This document shows, piece after piece, positions 54,215 through 64,000 of a stretch of 64,000 nt of DNA. Origin of the DNA: Acridotheres tristis (taxonomy: Eukaryota; Chordata; Aves; Passeriformes; Sturnidae); assembly GCA_037013685.1 (NCBI GenBank), contig CM072886.1, forward strand, positions 62,054,933 to 62,118,932, read 5' to 3'. Numbering within the stretch: position 1 is the first letter of the stretch; each line of letters begins with the position of its first letter. The notes below the pieces were generated by a model. That model was not told where the DNA came from, did no database searches, and saw only the letters and a list, made by a program, of their open reading frames with translations. The position numbers were made by a program, and so were the translations under genes.

Positions 54215-54953
54215 TGTGAGAGTTTGGCCCAAAGATAGGCCCAAGGCCAATGTTTGAGCTCCCTAGACTCTGTTCAGGGCTTTTATCTGTAAGAGACATT
54301 GAAGCAAAACCAGATAAACCTCCAGCTTGGGAGCTCAATGTTGAGACTGTCACCTAGATCAGGATCTCAGCTGTGCAGAGACATGGGCATGTCTCTTGTT
54401 TTCGCTAAATAGCGAGACATGTTTTTTCCCCCTCTCATTCTTTCCCCCTGGTTTTTAATTTGAAGAATTAAGTAATTGCTACCTTGGAATTTCCATCTTC
54501 TCTGAAATGTTGTGCCCTCCTACAGAATATAGGCCTTTCTGTTAAAAGAGAATGCTCGTGGTGGGCGAGTTAACTGTGCTTCTTCCCTTGTGATTGTTTC
54601 TCTGACAAGGAAACATTTTCTCCAGAGCCACTTAGGGCTAAGGGAGGTGAGTCATATGTCTCATTTTACTGTAGGAGTCTTCACACAGAAATTAATTAGC
54701 ATAAGATAGCACTTATTCTTGTCCCACCAAACCATACATTCCCATCAATGCTGCTATGACCAATGGGATTCCCAGTTCCTCCAAAGCGATTTAAACCCAA
54801 CTGGACTGTGTGAAGGGGCATATCTGAGGTCCTATTTCATGGTGCCAGTGGCATGAGAGAATCTTCATCTCAAATATTAAAGACTTATCCAGTTATATCT
54901 TTGCCTGGACAAGGCCCCTGCTGGCACAAATGCAGTGTAAGGCCAAACTGCCA
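54215..54953 (+). mobile_element. Candidate solo LTR of an endogenous retrovirus
   Basis: The block begins TGTGAGAGTTTGGCC and ends GGCCAAACTGCCA. AGTTTGGCC (54221-54229) and GGCCAAACT (54941-54949) form a perfect 9-base inverted pair near the two ends, within TG...CA limits. Inside, in the order expected for U3-R-U5, are a CCAAT box (near 54759), a TATA-like TTTAAA about 30 bases later (near 54790), and ATTAAA about 90 bases after that (near 54883). No coding region or primer-binding site follows, so it would be a solo LTR. A clean target-site duplication is missing: TGTAAGG occurs at 54208-54214 and 54936-54942, which does not fit the same limits. The class is not determined. Confidence 0.35.
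54377..54421. other. Pair of alternative hairpins
   Basis: AGAGACAT-GGGC-ATGTCTCT (54377-54396) is a perfect 8-bp stem with a 4-base loop. Its right arm can instead pair with GAGACATG (54414-54421), giving CATGTCTC (54388-54395) with GAGACATG. The loop of that second form contains a further small stem, CGCTA-AA-TAGCG (403-407 with 410-414 of 54xxx). The two folds exclude each other. Confidence 0.7.
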
Positions 54954-56384
54954 CGGGGAGTAGCTGACAGGGATGGAATATGGCAGCTCCTGCTGTTCCA
55001 CCTGGACTGTCAGGCTTCTTCAGCTGTGCAATGGGGTTAGAGAAAGAAATGGCTTGGGTTTATGGAAACTAAACCTCCCTGGTTGCTCATGGGCTCCCTC
55101 TTTGTTTGCTAATGTGGCTGCTGGTTGGGTAAAGCTTCAGTGAGGATCATCATGTCCTGGAGCAAAAGTCCTCCTTTCCCTCCTGTCAGGCTTGTGGAGG
55201 GAAAAGGGAGCACTGGGAAACTGCAGGGAAAGGACATGAAGCCCTTTCACCAGAGAAAGGCAAAAGCCCACAAGATATGAGTGCTCTGGGTCAGTGTGGG
55301 GAATGTGTTGTGGGAGGTATACTCTAAATCGTGGTCTCAAAGCTCACAAGAAATGTTCCAGATGAAGAAGAACACACGGACACCTTGTTGTCCCTTTGTT
55401 GACAGATTGACGAAAGTTGGGTTGAGGTGACGACAGAGGCTGCATATGCACAGGTACATCTATGTATCTCTGCTGTTGCTGATGCTACATCTTTGGTTTC
55501 AAAACACTGTACAGCTACTCTGGCAATAACACTTCAGTGATTCCATCAGGTCTCTTTCCCTTTAAAACAAAATTATTTAAAAATCATAAAATGTATTTGA
55601 CATCCTTGATTTCATCCCAAATCACCAGTCTAATGAACTAAAAGTCTGAATAACAGCTCAAGGAAACCAAAGGAAATTCTGTATTACTTTCAGACAACTG
55701 CCCAGAAAATGGAACAGGCACCAAGGAATAAGTGAGATGGAAAGAATCGGATCCTCTTCATTAAACTGCTCACTCTTCAACAACAGATGGTGTGGTTGTG
55801 AGTGTTTGCTGTTAAGGAAGTCAGGGCCCTGGACCAAAGAGAAAATATAAGCCACATTTAAGTACTTGCATATGTTGACTTTTGGAATCATTTCCAGCCA
55901 GCCAGATATAATGTCAGACATCTATACACTGACCCCTCAGTTTTGTCTGCCTGTGCTTTCATTTGTCTGTCATTATGTTTGTCCTGTGACCCCACATGGC
56001 AGCAAAATGTTCAGTATTGTTTTACCATAAATAGCAAACAAGCTCAGACAACTACTTAAAGAAAGGGAACTGCAGCCCATGGAAGGCTTTGTATAGCAGA
56101 AATGTTTTAATATAGGCAGGCAGCAACAATTATTATGTCTGCCTATAACACTATTCAAATAACTGTGCCAATTTGCATCACTTAGAATTGATTTTACTGT
56201 GTTGCCTGTCTGTTACAGACTGATGGAGGTTTTTTTAAATCTCAACCAAAATTTTCTAAGAATGACACGAAGGAAAAATATGTTGTTTTGCAATCCTAAA
56301 AGATCTTGTTTACGCAAAACCCTTGTGTGTGTGCAATCCAAATCATATAGATGCATGTATTCACATATATCTTTGCATCTCTGC

Positions 56385-56412
56385 ATATATATATATATAT
56401 TTTTTTTTTTTA
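56385..56412. repeat. (AT)8 microsatellite followed by T12
   Basis: Eight AT units run directly into twelve T. Likely length-polymorphic. Confidence 0.9.
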
Positions 56413-57424
56413 ATTCCGTTGTGGTTGTTTTTCTTTCTACCCTGCCTCCCTCAAATGGCTCTGACTTGGAGAACATGCTAGCATCAGGGAGGGAGGAGAA
56501 AACTGGCTTTATGCTTAAAGCAGCAATTCTCAGGGCTGGAGAGCCGGATTTGAATTCTGCTTTTTCAGGGAGCTCCCACACCATGCCAGCCAAGTGATGT
56601 AGGATGTTTTTACCCGGTTGTTAAAACACATTTACAATGCAGATGGTTGTCCTGAACCTGCAGGGCAGCTTCTGTACTCTCCCACAAGTACCTGCAGCAG
56701 GAGAGCCCTGGGCTGCCTGGCACTTCCACCTCACAGCACCCCTACAACTTCTGCCTCCAGACCCTACAGTGTGGACAGGCAGTGCCAAGGGGGAGAGAAA
56801 TTGCCTTTTGTAACTGGATTTTCAGCCAGAGCTGACCAAAGTCAGATTGCATCTGAAGCAGTGCTGTATCCACTGGGCTGTTTGATTTAAGCATGTATGT
56901 CAAAATTAATTCCACACACCCCCACCCCACACCCCCTCAGTATATTTTGTCTTATCTTTGCATTAGGCTTTTCTTCCATATATTTTCTGCTGAGCACATC
57001 AGATTCTTCTGTCTATGCCACAGTAGATTGAAATTAGTCTCGGATGCAGGGAGACATATTCCCCCTTCCACTCCATGCACATCTCGTACACAAGCCCTCC
57101 TAAGAAATGGAGACAATGTGCAACATGCTTGTCACTTTGATTCCCTCAGGTTCTGCCATGATGACACCAGCAGAGCCTGTAGCTCCACTTCCAAGGTAAG
57201 CAGCACATCAGGTCTAAGAGTGTTGCTTACCCAGGAGAGATCTGGGGCTTTGCTTCATTGATCTGAGCTCCCTCTGCAAAAGCACCACAATCTGAAACCC
57301 ACCATTGGTGTTAGAGGTGATAATAGGCAAAATTGTCATTCCTAGTTATTTTAGCAAGGCTGTGTTAGTACAATTTACTCCAGAGACTGGATAATATACC
57401 ATCTACTATCATTATCAAAACATA

Positions 57425-57460
57425 TTTTTTCTTTTCTTTTTCTTTTTCTTTTTTTTTTTT
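57425..57460. repeat. T-rich tract with interspersed C
   Basis: About 36 bases of T with single C every five to six bases (a CTTTTT-type repeat), ending in a pure T run. Confidence 0.85.
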
Positions 57461-58083
57461 AATTTTAATACTAGGTGAATCCCAAAGGCATTCCTGAAAG
57501 AATAATAAAAAAACCCCACCCGTTTACTGTTTTTACTGGAAACAGTACATTTAATTTACATTAAAATACAGTATTAAATCTCATTCTTCTCTTCCACTGT
57601 GAAGCAATAGGAAACTTATAAGCAGGATTTTTCTAAGATTTTTTGAAACAGCTTCACAGCCTTACCCCTGTCACTGATACTGTCGAATTGGCATACTGTA
57701 TACCTTGAAATGCTGTGCATTGCACAGTCATAAATCCCACATGGATTTATCCAGCAGGCTTAGTGTCATTAGCCCCTGTTACAGACAGGCTGCAGTGCTG
57801 AATGAGCACATAGCTTGACAGAGGTCATCCAAGGTAGCAAAGACCTCACAAGGGAGCACAGATTTCATAACAGCCTCTCATTTTCTGAGCGTTGCTGGGA
57901 AGGCAGCCTGGATGCGATGCGCTCTCGCTTATTTCCTTTTCCCTTCAACTGTTTCCATTGAGAATGCATCTGTGCGTCATAAAAAAACCCCTCAAACATT
58001 TATCAGGCATTTTGTTGTCTGTTTTCTGACCCCAAAAAAGCTACCTGTCATTTTCCAGAGTCATTGCCAAATCTCAACATGGC

Positions 58084-58108
58084 TTTTTTTTTTTTTTTTT
58101 CTTTTTTT
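58084..58108. repeat. Poly-T tract (T17-C-T7)
   Basis: A long T run interrupted once by C. It could be a reversed poly-A tail, but no retrocopy is recognisable beside it. Confidence 0.85.
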
Positions 58109-59852
58109 AATATTCGTTGTAATTGTGTTAACATGTTTGCTGAGTGAGCACTCCTAGCCTGTGCTGACCGCTTGGAATTCAAAATTAGCACAGTAATTAT
58201 ATTTCACAGGCTACTGGTCCATGGGAAATTTCACCTCGCTTGTGAATTTGCATGTTCTAAAATAGGTCGAAGAAGCAGATGGCTCTGAAAGAAGAAGCGA
58301 AATAAAAGGGACTGGGAGTCAAGACTCTTGATTTGCTTATTAGATTAAGCCTTTTACAATAGAGTGAGTGCTCACATCCAGTTAGGTGGTTCACTAGTGC
58401 TTCGTGAATCATCAGGAGTGTCTCTGGAATTTTCCTGGAGGGTATCTTCTGCATAGCTTCAAGGAGTATTTATACAAAGTGCATCTCAGCGCATCCAGAA
58501 GCACCAGCTTGTTATTCACTGCAGTTCCATCACGGAGCTGGAAAAGAGCAGCAGTTGGATGAGCCTGACATCCGAGAGTCTAAGGGCAGAGGATAAACAG
58601 TTTTCTATTACCATGATTCTGAAGTTGTAATTAAATATAGGCATTGCCAACTGCAAGATCTGTTAGATAACTGAGCAAACATATCTCTGGGGAAGCAACC
58701 TTGGCCTGAGGTATTTTTCTCACTTCTGTGGACACAAGAAATATCAACATCCCTATTCAAGCCCTTCTTTGATTATAATTTCAATCCCAGTAATTATAGG
58801 CAGTCTCAATAAACTAAAGTCCCTCAAGGAACAGGAACAGAAGCCCACTGTGTCCCTCCAGTGTATCAGCACATTATGATATTTTCCCACATATTATGGC
58901 AGGGTGAAAAATAAATAAAAACACTGCAGAGACACACAGCCTAATTCTGCAAGTGCTTTCATGCCATGTGCTGTCTGGGTTTACATCTTTCTGGGTTTCT
59001 GTTTTTTCTGTTATATGCCTTCCTTCCTACGTACCCACAAACACTTGATTTATTTCTCAGTTTAATAACATCAACAAAAAAGAACGGAATCATGTTAATG
59101 ACCAGCTTTATTTTTGGAAGAAGCCAACAGTCATGTATAGCCGACTTGCATATGGAGTCTCTTGCTCAGTGAAGAGGCAGCACCATCTGGAAACCTGACA
59201 TGCTGCCTCTTTACATTTCATCTCCACTACGAAACATATCTGCACAACCATCCCATGGCCACGGTATTTCTGCAGATACAACTGCACCACCATGCACCAG
59301 TCATGGATGCCTGGAGACAACCAGCAGGGTCCTGATGGGAAGATGCAAGTCTTTTCCACTTATGCCGAAGGAAAATTTCTGCTGGCTTTTGGCTGAACCC
59401 AGGCCATGCTCATTAGGTGGCTGACCATGGATAGTACAGCATATCAAAATTAAGGATTTTAGTCTTATGTGATAAATTTACCTGGATATGCCAATACTGT
59501 AATATTCTCTTTTTTTCCCCTCAAGGTCTGCAGATGAAAAACAATATTCAAACTTATCCTGATTGTTGTGCTCCTGCCTGGATGTGACAGAGCTTATGTG
59601 CACCATTTGAGTGTAAAGAAGTTCCTATGAAAAGCCTAACCCAAGAATTGAGTTTTGTTTATCAGTCAGAAAGCAATTAGTAATAGCACCATTTTCTTCT
59701 CTTAGGAAATGAGATCCACTGTTTAAGCCGACTACCCGAAACCAGTCTGAATGTAACACTTACAGATCTCTGCCCATCAGTAGCTCCTCAGACAAACCTA
59801 AGCTCAGCCAAAAGGGCTCAGCCAAAATTACTCAATCAGCTTTCCATTACTT

Positions 59853-60182
59853 GGAGGAAGCTTATAAAAGAGAGGCAGAGCAACATCTACATGGACAAAG
59901 AGTGATAGAATAAGGGAAAATTGTTTTAAACTGAAAGAGGAGAGATTTAGACTAGATGTTTGGAAGAAATTCTTTACTGTGAGGGTGGTGAGGCACCAAA
60001 ACAGGTTTCCCAGAGAAGCTGTCGATGCCCTGTCCCTGGAAATGTTCAAGGCCAGGTTGGATGGGGCTCTGAGCAACCTGGTCAAGTGGAAGGTGTCCCT
60101 GCCCATGACAGGGGGGTTGGAACTAGATAGTCTCTAAGGTCCCTTCCAACCCAAGCCATTCTAGGATTCCAGGATTCTATGA
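59853..60182 (+). mobile_element. CR1 LINE fragment, 3' UTR
   Basis: This is a 5'-truncated CR1 in + orientation, from GGAGGAAGCTTATAAAAGAG through TGTTTTAAACTGAAAGAGG, AAGAAATTCTTTACTGTGAG and AAATGTTCAAGGCCAGGTTG to CCCTTCCAACCCAAGCCATT and a repeated GGATTC tail. Low divergence from the 13401 copy suggests insertion in the same period. Confidence 0.9.
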
Positions 60183-63100
60183 AAAGCCAGAGGCTTTTGT
60201 GTGGGCTGGTTTCTCTGTGTTCTAATTTTATGCTTAGCATAGCAAAAATCAAGAACTGATTGTTTATTTACGACATTCAAATCAAGTGCACATTGAGATG
60301 GAAATGGAGGATTATTTTAATAAGTATATCAATAATCCTTGTTAGGAGAAGCCTTGTGGCTTGCTTTGCCTGATAATGTACTCACATTGTCTGTTTTCTT
60401 GTTTTGTTATTTTGATTGCCATTTGATTTATATATATAAAGAATAGTATATCAATGTGCTAAGAGTGTATGCATGTCAAATAATTTAATCGTGAGGTTGA
60501 TATGAACTGCAGAACAATGGGATGCCTTGAGTAATTCATCTTATCATCAGCCTTGAAGTATGGATAAAGAAATCTTGCAAAATTCACAACTAAAGTTATT
60601 TAGGAAAAATGTGACTTATTGCTGTCAGCACAACCATATAAAGAAAATCTAAAAGGACAGGAAAAAAAGAAGAAAAAAACCAAAGTCATTTAATGTTGCA
60701 TCTCAGGTTCTTCTGCCATCATAATTGTTTTCAGTGGACTATGACTACATCTTAAGTATTTAAAAGAACTAAATTCTTTCATACAGCAGAAAGGTAAATA
60801 AGACCACAATAATTATTCATGCTGTACAGTCATTTCACTATATTTAAGTGTTGTAGCTAGAGCAGATCAGAAAAAAAAGATATCCATGTTTTTGCCCTTT
60901 TCTTGGAGTCTGTTGTTAATGGACAGTATTCCACCCCAGTGATTTTACCTACAGAACCAGCTTGCAGCAGACAATGCATGGCAGCCCCAGCATCCCAAGC
61001 CCTGATAGGTGGCTGTCATCTCATGAGAATGGAACAGGATTTGAAGTCATATTTACTTTCTTGTGGAAACAAAGAGAAGAGGCTTAAGATGAGACTATTC
61101 TGAAAGATAGTTTGATGCTTTGACAGTATTAAAAAGTGAGCCCTTGTAAGACATTTCCTTGAGAAACTAACAAGAAATGGAAGAAGAAAGATAATTTGCA
61201 GAAAATTGCTATTTTAAAGATTTATGCAATCTGGCATGACTCTACACCCATGGAAAGGCCTGCTGGTGTTGTCACCCAGACTTTTGCTACGCGTCCAGAG
61301 ATCTGGCTCAAAATTCATGCCAGTCCCATATGGACTAGCTACAATCAGTTTCTTCAGGTGGTAAACCAGAAGCAGCTCAACATGATGTATCCTACGTCTA
61401 GCTGTCAGCTGCAGAAGCCAGCTCACCGTGACCACTTGGCCTGATGTGTCACCCGTGTGCACCGTGTGCCTTCTCAGTGCTGTCCACGCTCAGAATAATG
61501 ACAGGAAGACAGAATGAGGAGAAGCTGTGATGCATGGAGCACAGAGAAATCATATAGCATATAAAAGCAGCTAAGATAGCAAATAAATTGTCCAGTCTCC
61601 TACTGCAGAGTTAGAGAAACACTGAGGATCTGGAGCATACCCAGCACGCATGAGGAGCACGAGGAGTGCTCTGGCCCCATAAACTATTTGAGGAATGGAG
61701 CGTGTGCAAGACACAAACCAATAAATGCTTTTCCAAGAGAAATCCAACGCTTAACACAGGCAAAGTAACAACAAATAGGAGCTGCTTGCACTCAACCTAC
61801 TCCTCAAAGTTGGAGCTACCCTTACCAGATAGTTTAGAGTACGAAGCACGTAGCTGCAGAAGTGGCAAAATCATGGTTTATTGACAGATATGAGAAGGCA
61901 GGGACACAGCCAGGCACGTTTGCTGCTGTCAGGCATCAGAGTTGAAGCCACATCGAGCTCTTAACTCCCCTGAACTCTGCCCAAGCAAGGTTGGCATCAG
62001 TGCTCTGTGAAGGCAAGGCCATGGCTGACCAGGCCTCACTCTTCAGCAGTGAAATTTCCAGGGCTCCGAGCCCAGATTTTACAGGCCTCCCTGCATAGCA
62101 CTAACAGTGCTAACTGCTGATTTATTTATAACAAATTCCTAATTTATTTTTGGCTCTCGAATGCCGTAGAGAAAGAGGGAATCAGTCAGTCAGCAAGACT
62201 GACACACAGCAAGTATCTCCAGGGAAGAGAGTGATCTGTACCATTGCTATTGACTTCACTTGGCAGTCTAGGCTGCTTTTTTCCCTTCTGTTTTTGCACA
62301 AGTTGCAGCTAGAGCTTGAATTCATCTGGTTTAATGCAGGGTGCCATCTGATCACCCTCAGGCAAGTGGTTTGAAGCTCTCTGATGGTCGGGTCGTAGGT
62401 CCAGAGCCTCACTGAGAGCTGGGGCATGTGTGATACTAATCTGAATACAGCTTTTGGTGCAGTTTCTTACTGAGGAAGCCTAGAGCCTATGTGCCAAGAA
62501 ATTTTGTGGACCAGAAATGAGAATGAGCAAGGGGTTAATTTCAACACTATGTTACTCTACCAAATCAAAATGCAACAGTAGACGCAGCCACAGATAAAGA
62601 ATTTCATGTTTCTAACCATACCTGCTAACCATTGTATGTAATCACATTGTTCAACCATACTTATCTGAAATAAGAGGAAATAACAAATAAAGGACTCTGA
62701 TAAAGGACTGCACTCTTTGGAGGTGTCTTTATGGTTCCTAGATAAAATCTGTGATATGTATGATTTGCAAATATTGTGGAGAAGCCTGAAGGAATAAAAT
62801 CTAGAAAAAACATGGAAATTACCCTAGTAGTAAAGCATTCAAGAATCTCTCCAGAGCCCTTTGGAGTTAATGACTATTAATGGATTTTGTGAATTTCATA
62901 GTACTTTAGTCTGCAGCCTGTTTGTGAGAAGTGCTTGCTCTAGAGGGAGTTAGGGCTAGAATTAGAATATTCCCTTCCTTTGCAAAATCCATCAAGGCAT
63001 CTTATAGTTGCCTGTTCCCAAACAAAAAAAGTATTTTCTCAGATAGGATGTGGACTGAAGAGGCACATCCACCCCCACCTTCTTAAAATAAAGCTATAGT

Positions 63101-64000
63101 CTGCTTCTGACATTAGTACAGAAGAAAAAGCAAGTCACCTACTTTCTTCTGTTTGGGAGGGTCCAGAATCCGTAGGAGCTGAGATGCTAAGGAAATGAAA
63201 AAGCCTTTTATGGTATTTTTTGTGATCACAGAATTTATACACTGATTCAAGAGACACTGTGCTCTCCAGTAGGCTGTCATTTCAAACAGGTTTTATTTAG
63301 CAGATCCAGGATATTACGAATCATTTCACTCACTCCTTATACCCTGACCCAAATCTGAAAATAAATATTTATTCAGCTCTCAACTCCAAGATAAAACCCA
63401 GGAGTGCCATAGAACTTTCCAGTAACTTCTATCTGTATTTCTGAGCAGTGGTTTCTATGGGGAGGAGCAGGTCTATCATCCTCTGCTGTTTACTTTTTTA
63501 TTTGTTCTCACTACAGCTGGCCATACTCTGAAATGGGTTGGGTTCAGCAAAAATCTTTAAAAAAAATTCCAATCCTAAAGACTTCCATGCATATTTAATC
63601 CAAAAATTCTCAAATTCTCGTCGAAAAGATGACAAAGACAGAAACAAAAGAATAGAAAATAATTTTAGCTTTAGTAGATGAACACAAAGCTTTCACTCCA
63701 CAGATCATTTGACTTTGAGATTCTTTACATCCCCTGTATAAAATCTGCCAATAATCAGCTGCTTTCTCCTTTAACAGACCCTGATGGCGTTTCAAAAATA
63801 TTTGTTGGTTTAACAAGAAAGTATCTTTTAAATTACTATTTTGTCTGAGTCTTTCATCACATTTTTACTTGTATTCCATCCTAGAATAGCAGTTGGGTGA
63901 GCAGGATATTTAGATTTTTTTCTGAAGTAGGCTCTTACTTATTTTATTCCCCATGGGAATTCAGAAATTTTTGAATATAAAAAGTTTGTGTTTCCGGAAA
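60183..64000. other. Intergenic DNA to the window end
   Basis: No gene or recognised repeat. Open frames are below 95 codons and without domains. No CpG island is visible, so the promoter of the next gene is not in the window. Confidence 0.55.

Larger units (their letters stand above)
54954..59852. other. Intergenic DNA, no supported gene
   Basis: No gene supported. Simple repeats are listed separately. Short perfect inverted repeats occur at 57526-57546 (ACTGTTT...AAACAGT) and 57713-57727 (CTGTGCA-T-TGCACAG), too small to call as RNA genes. Confidence 0.55.

Noticed and set aside
57713..57727. Perfect 15-base inverted repeat as a possible microRNA hairpin
   Set aside because: The stem is only 7 bp with almost no loop, far too short for a microRNA precursor.
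46996..64000. Possible first exon of GMPR, the mammalian neighbour on this side
   Set aside because: No CpG island and no frame resembling the start of guanosine monophosphate reductase was found. The next gene is probably beyond the window.

Overview
This is nuclear DNA from a bird. The evidence is one split vertebrate gene with GT-AG introns, a CpG-island promoter, and at least seven 5'-truncated CR1 LINE fragments whose tails carry the ATTCTRTG-type octamer, the usual interspersed repeat of avian genomes. The species cannot be read from the window.

The only gene I can support is MYLIP (IDOL), on the + strand. It encodes a FERM-RING E3 ubiquitin ligase that targets lipoprotein receptors. 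All seven coding exons are present (31585-31671, 32677-32867, 41780-41965, 42704-42901, 43238-43402, 44821-45241, 45606-45695). Joined, they give 1338 nt, or 445 codons plus stop, the length known for the mammalian protein. The promoter region (about 31200-31584) is GC-rich, with two reversed CCAAT boxes, a double GC box and a weak TATA-like element. The 3' UTR probably ends just after the AATAAA at 46970.

Layout: 1-31 kb is AT-rich intergenic sequence with four CR1 copies, simple repeats and one GC-rich block of unknown origin (about 26.4-27.5 kb). 31.2-47.0 kb is MYLIP, with an 8.9-kb intron 2 that contains an isolated CpG-dense patch. 47-64 kb is intergenic, with two CR1 copies and a possible solo LTR near 54.2-54.95 kb. 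I found no second protein-coding gene, no tRNA or rRNA gene, no CRISPR array and no bacterial-type operon.

The items most worth a second look are the CpG-dense island with hairpins inside intron 2, the LTR-like block with two mutually exclusive hairpins, a decayed C2H2-zinc-finger-like reading frame at 19.4 kb, and a possible intron-6-retained MYLIP isoform lacking half of its RING. None of these amounts to a clearly new system.
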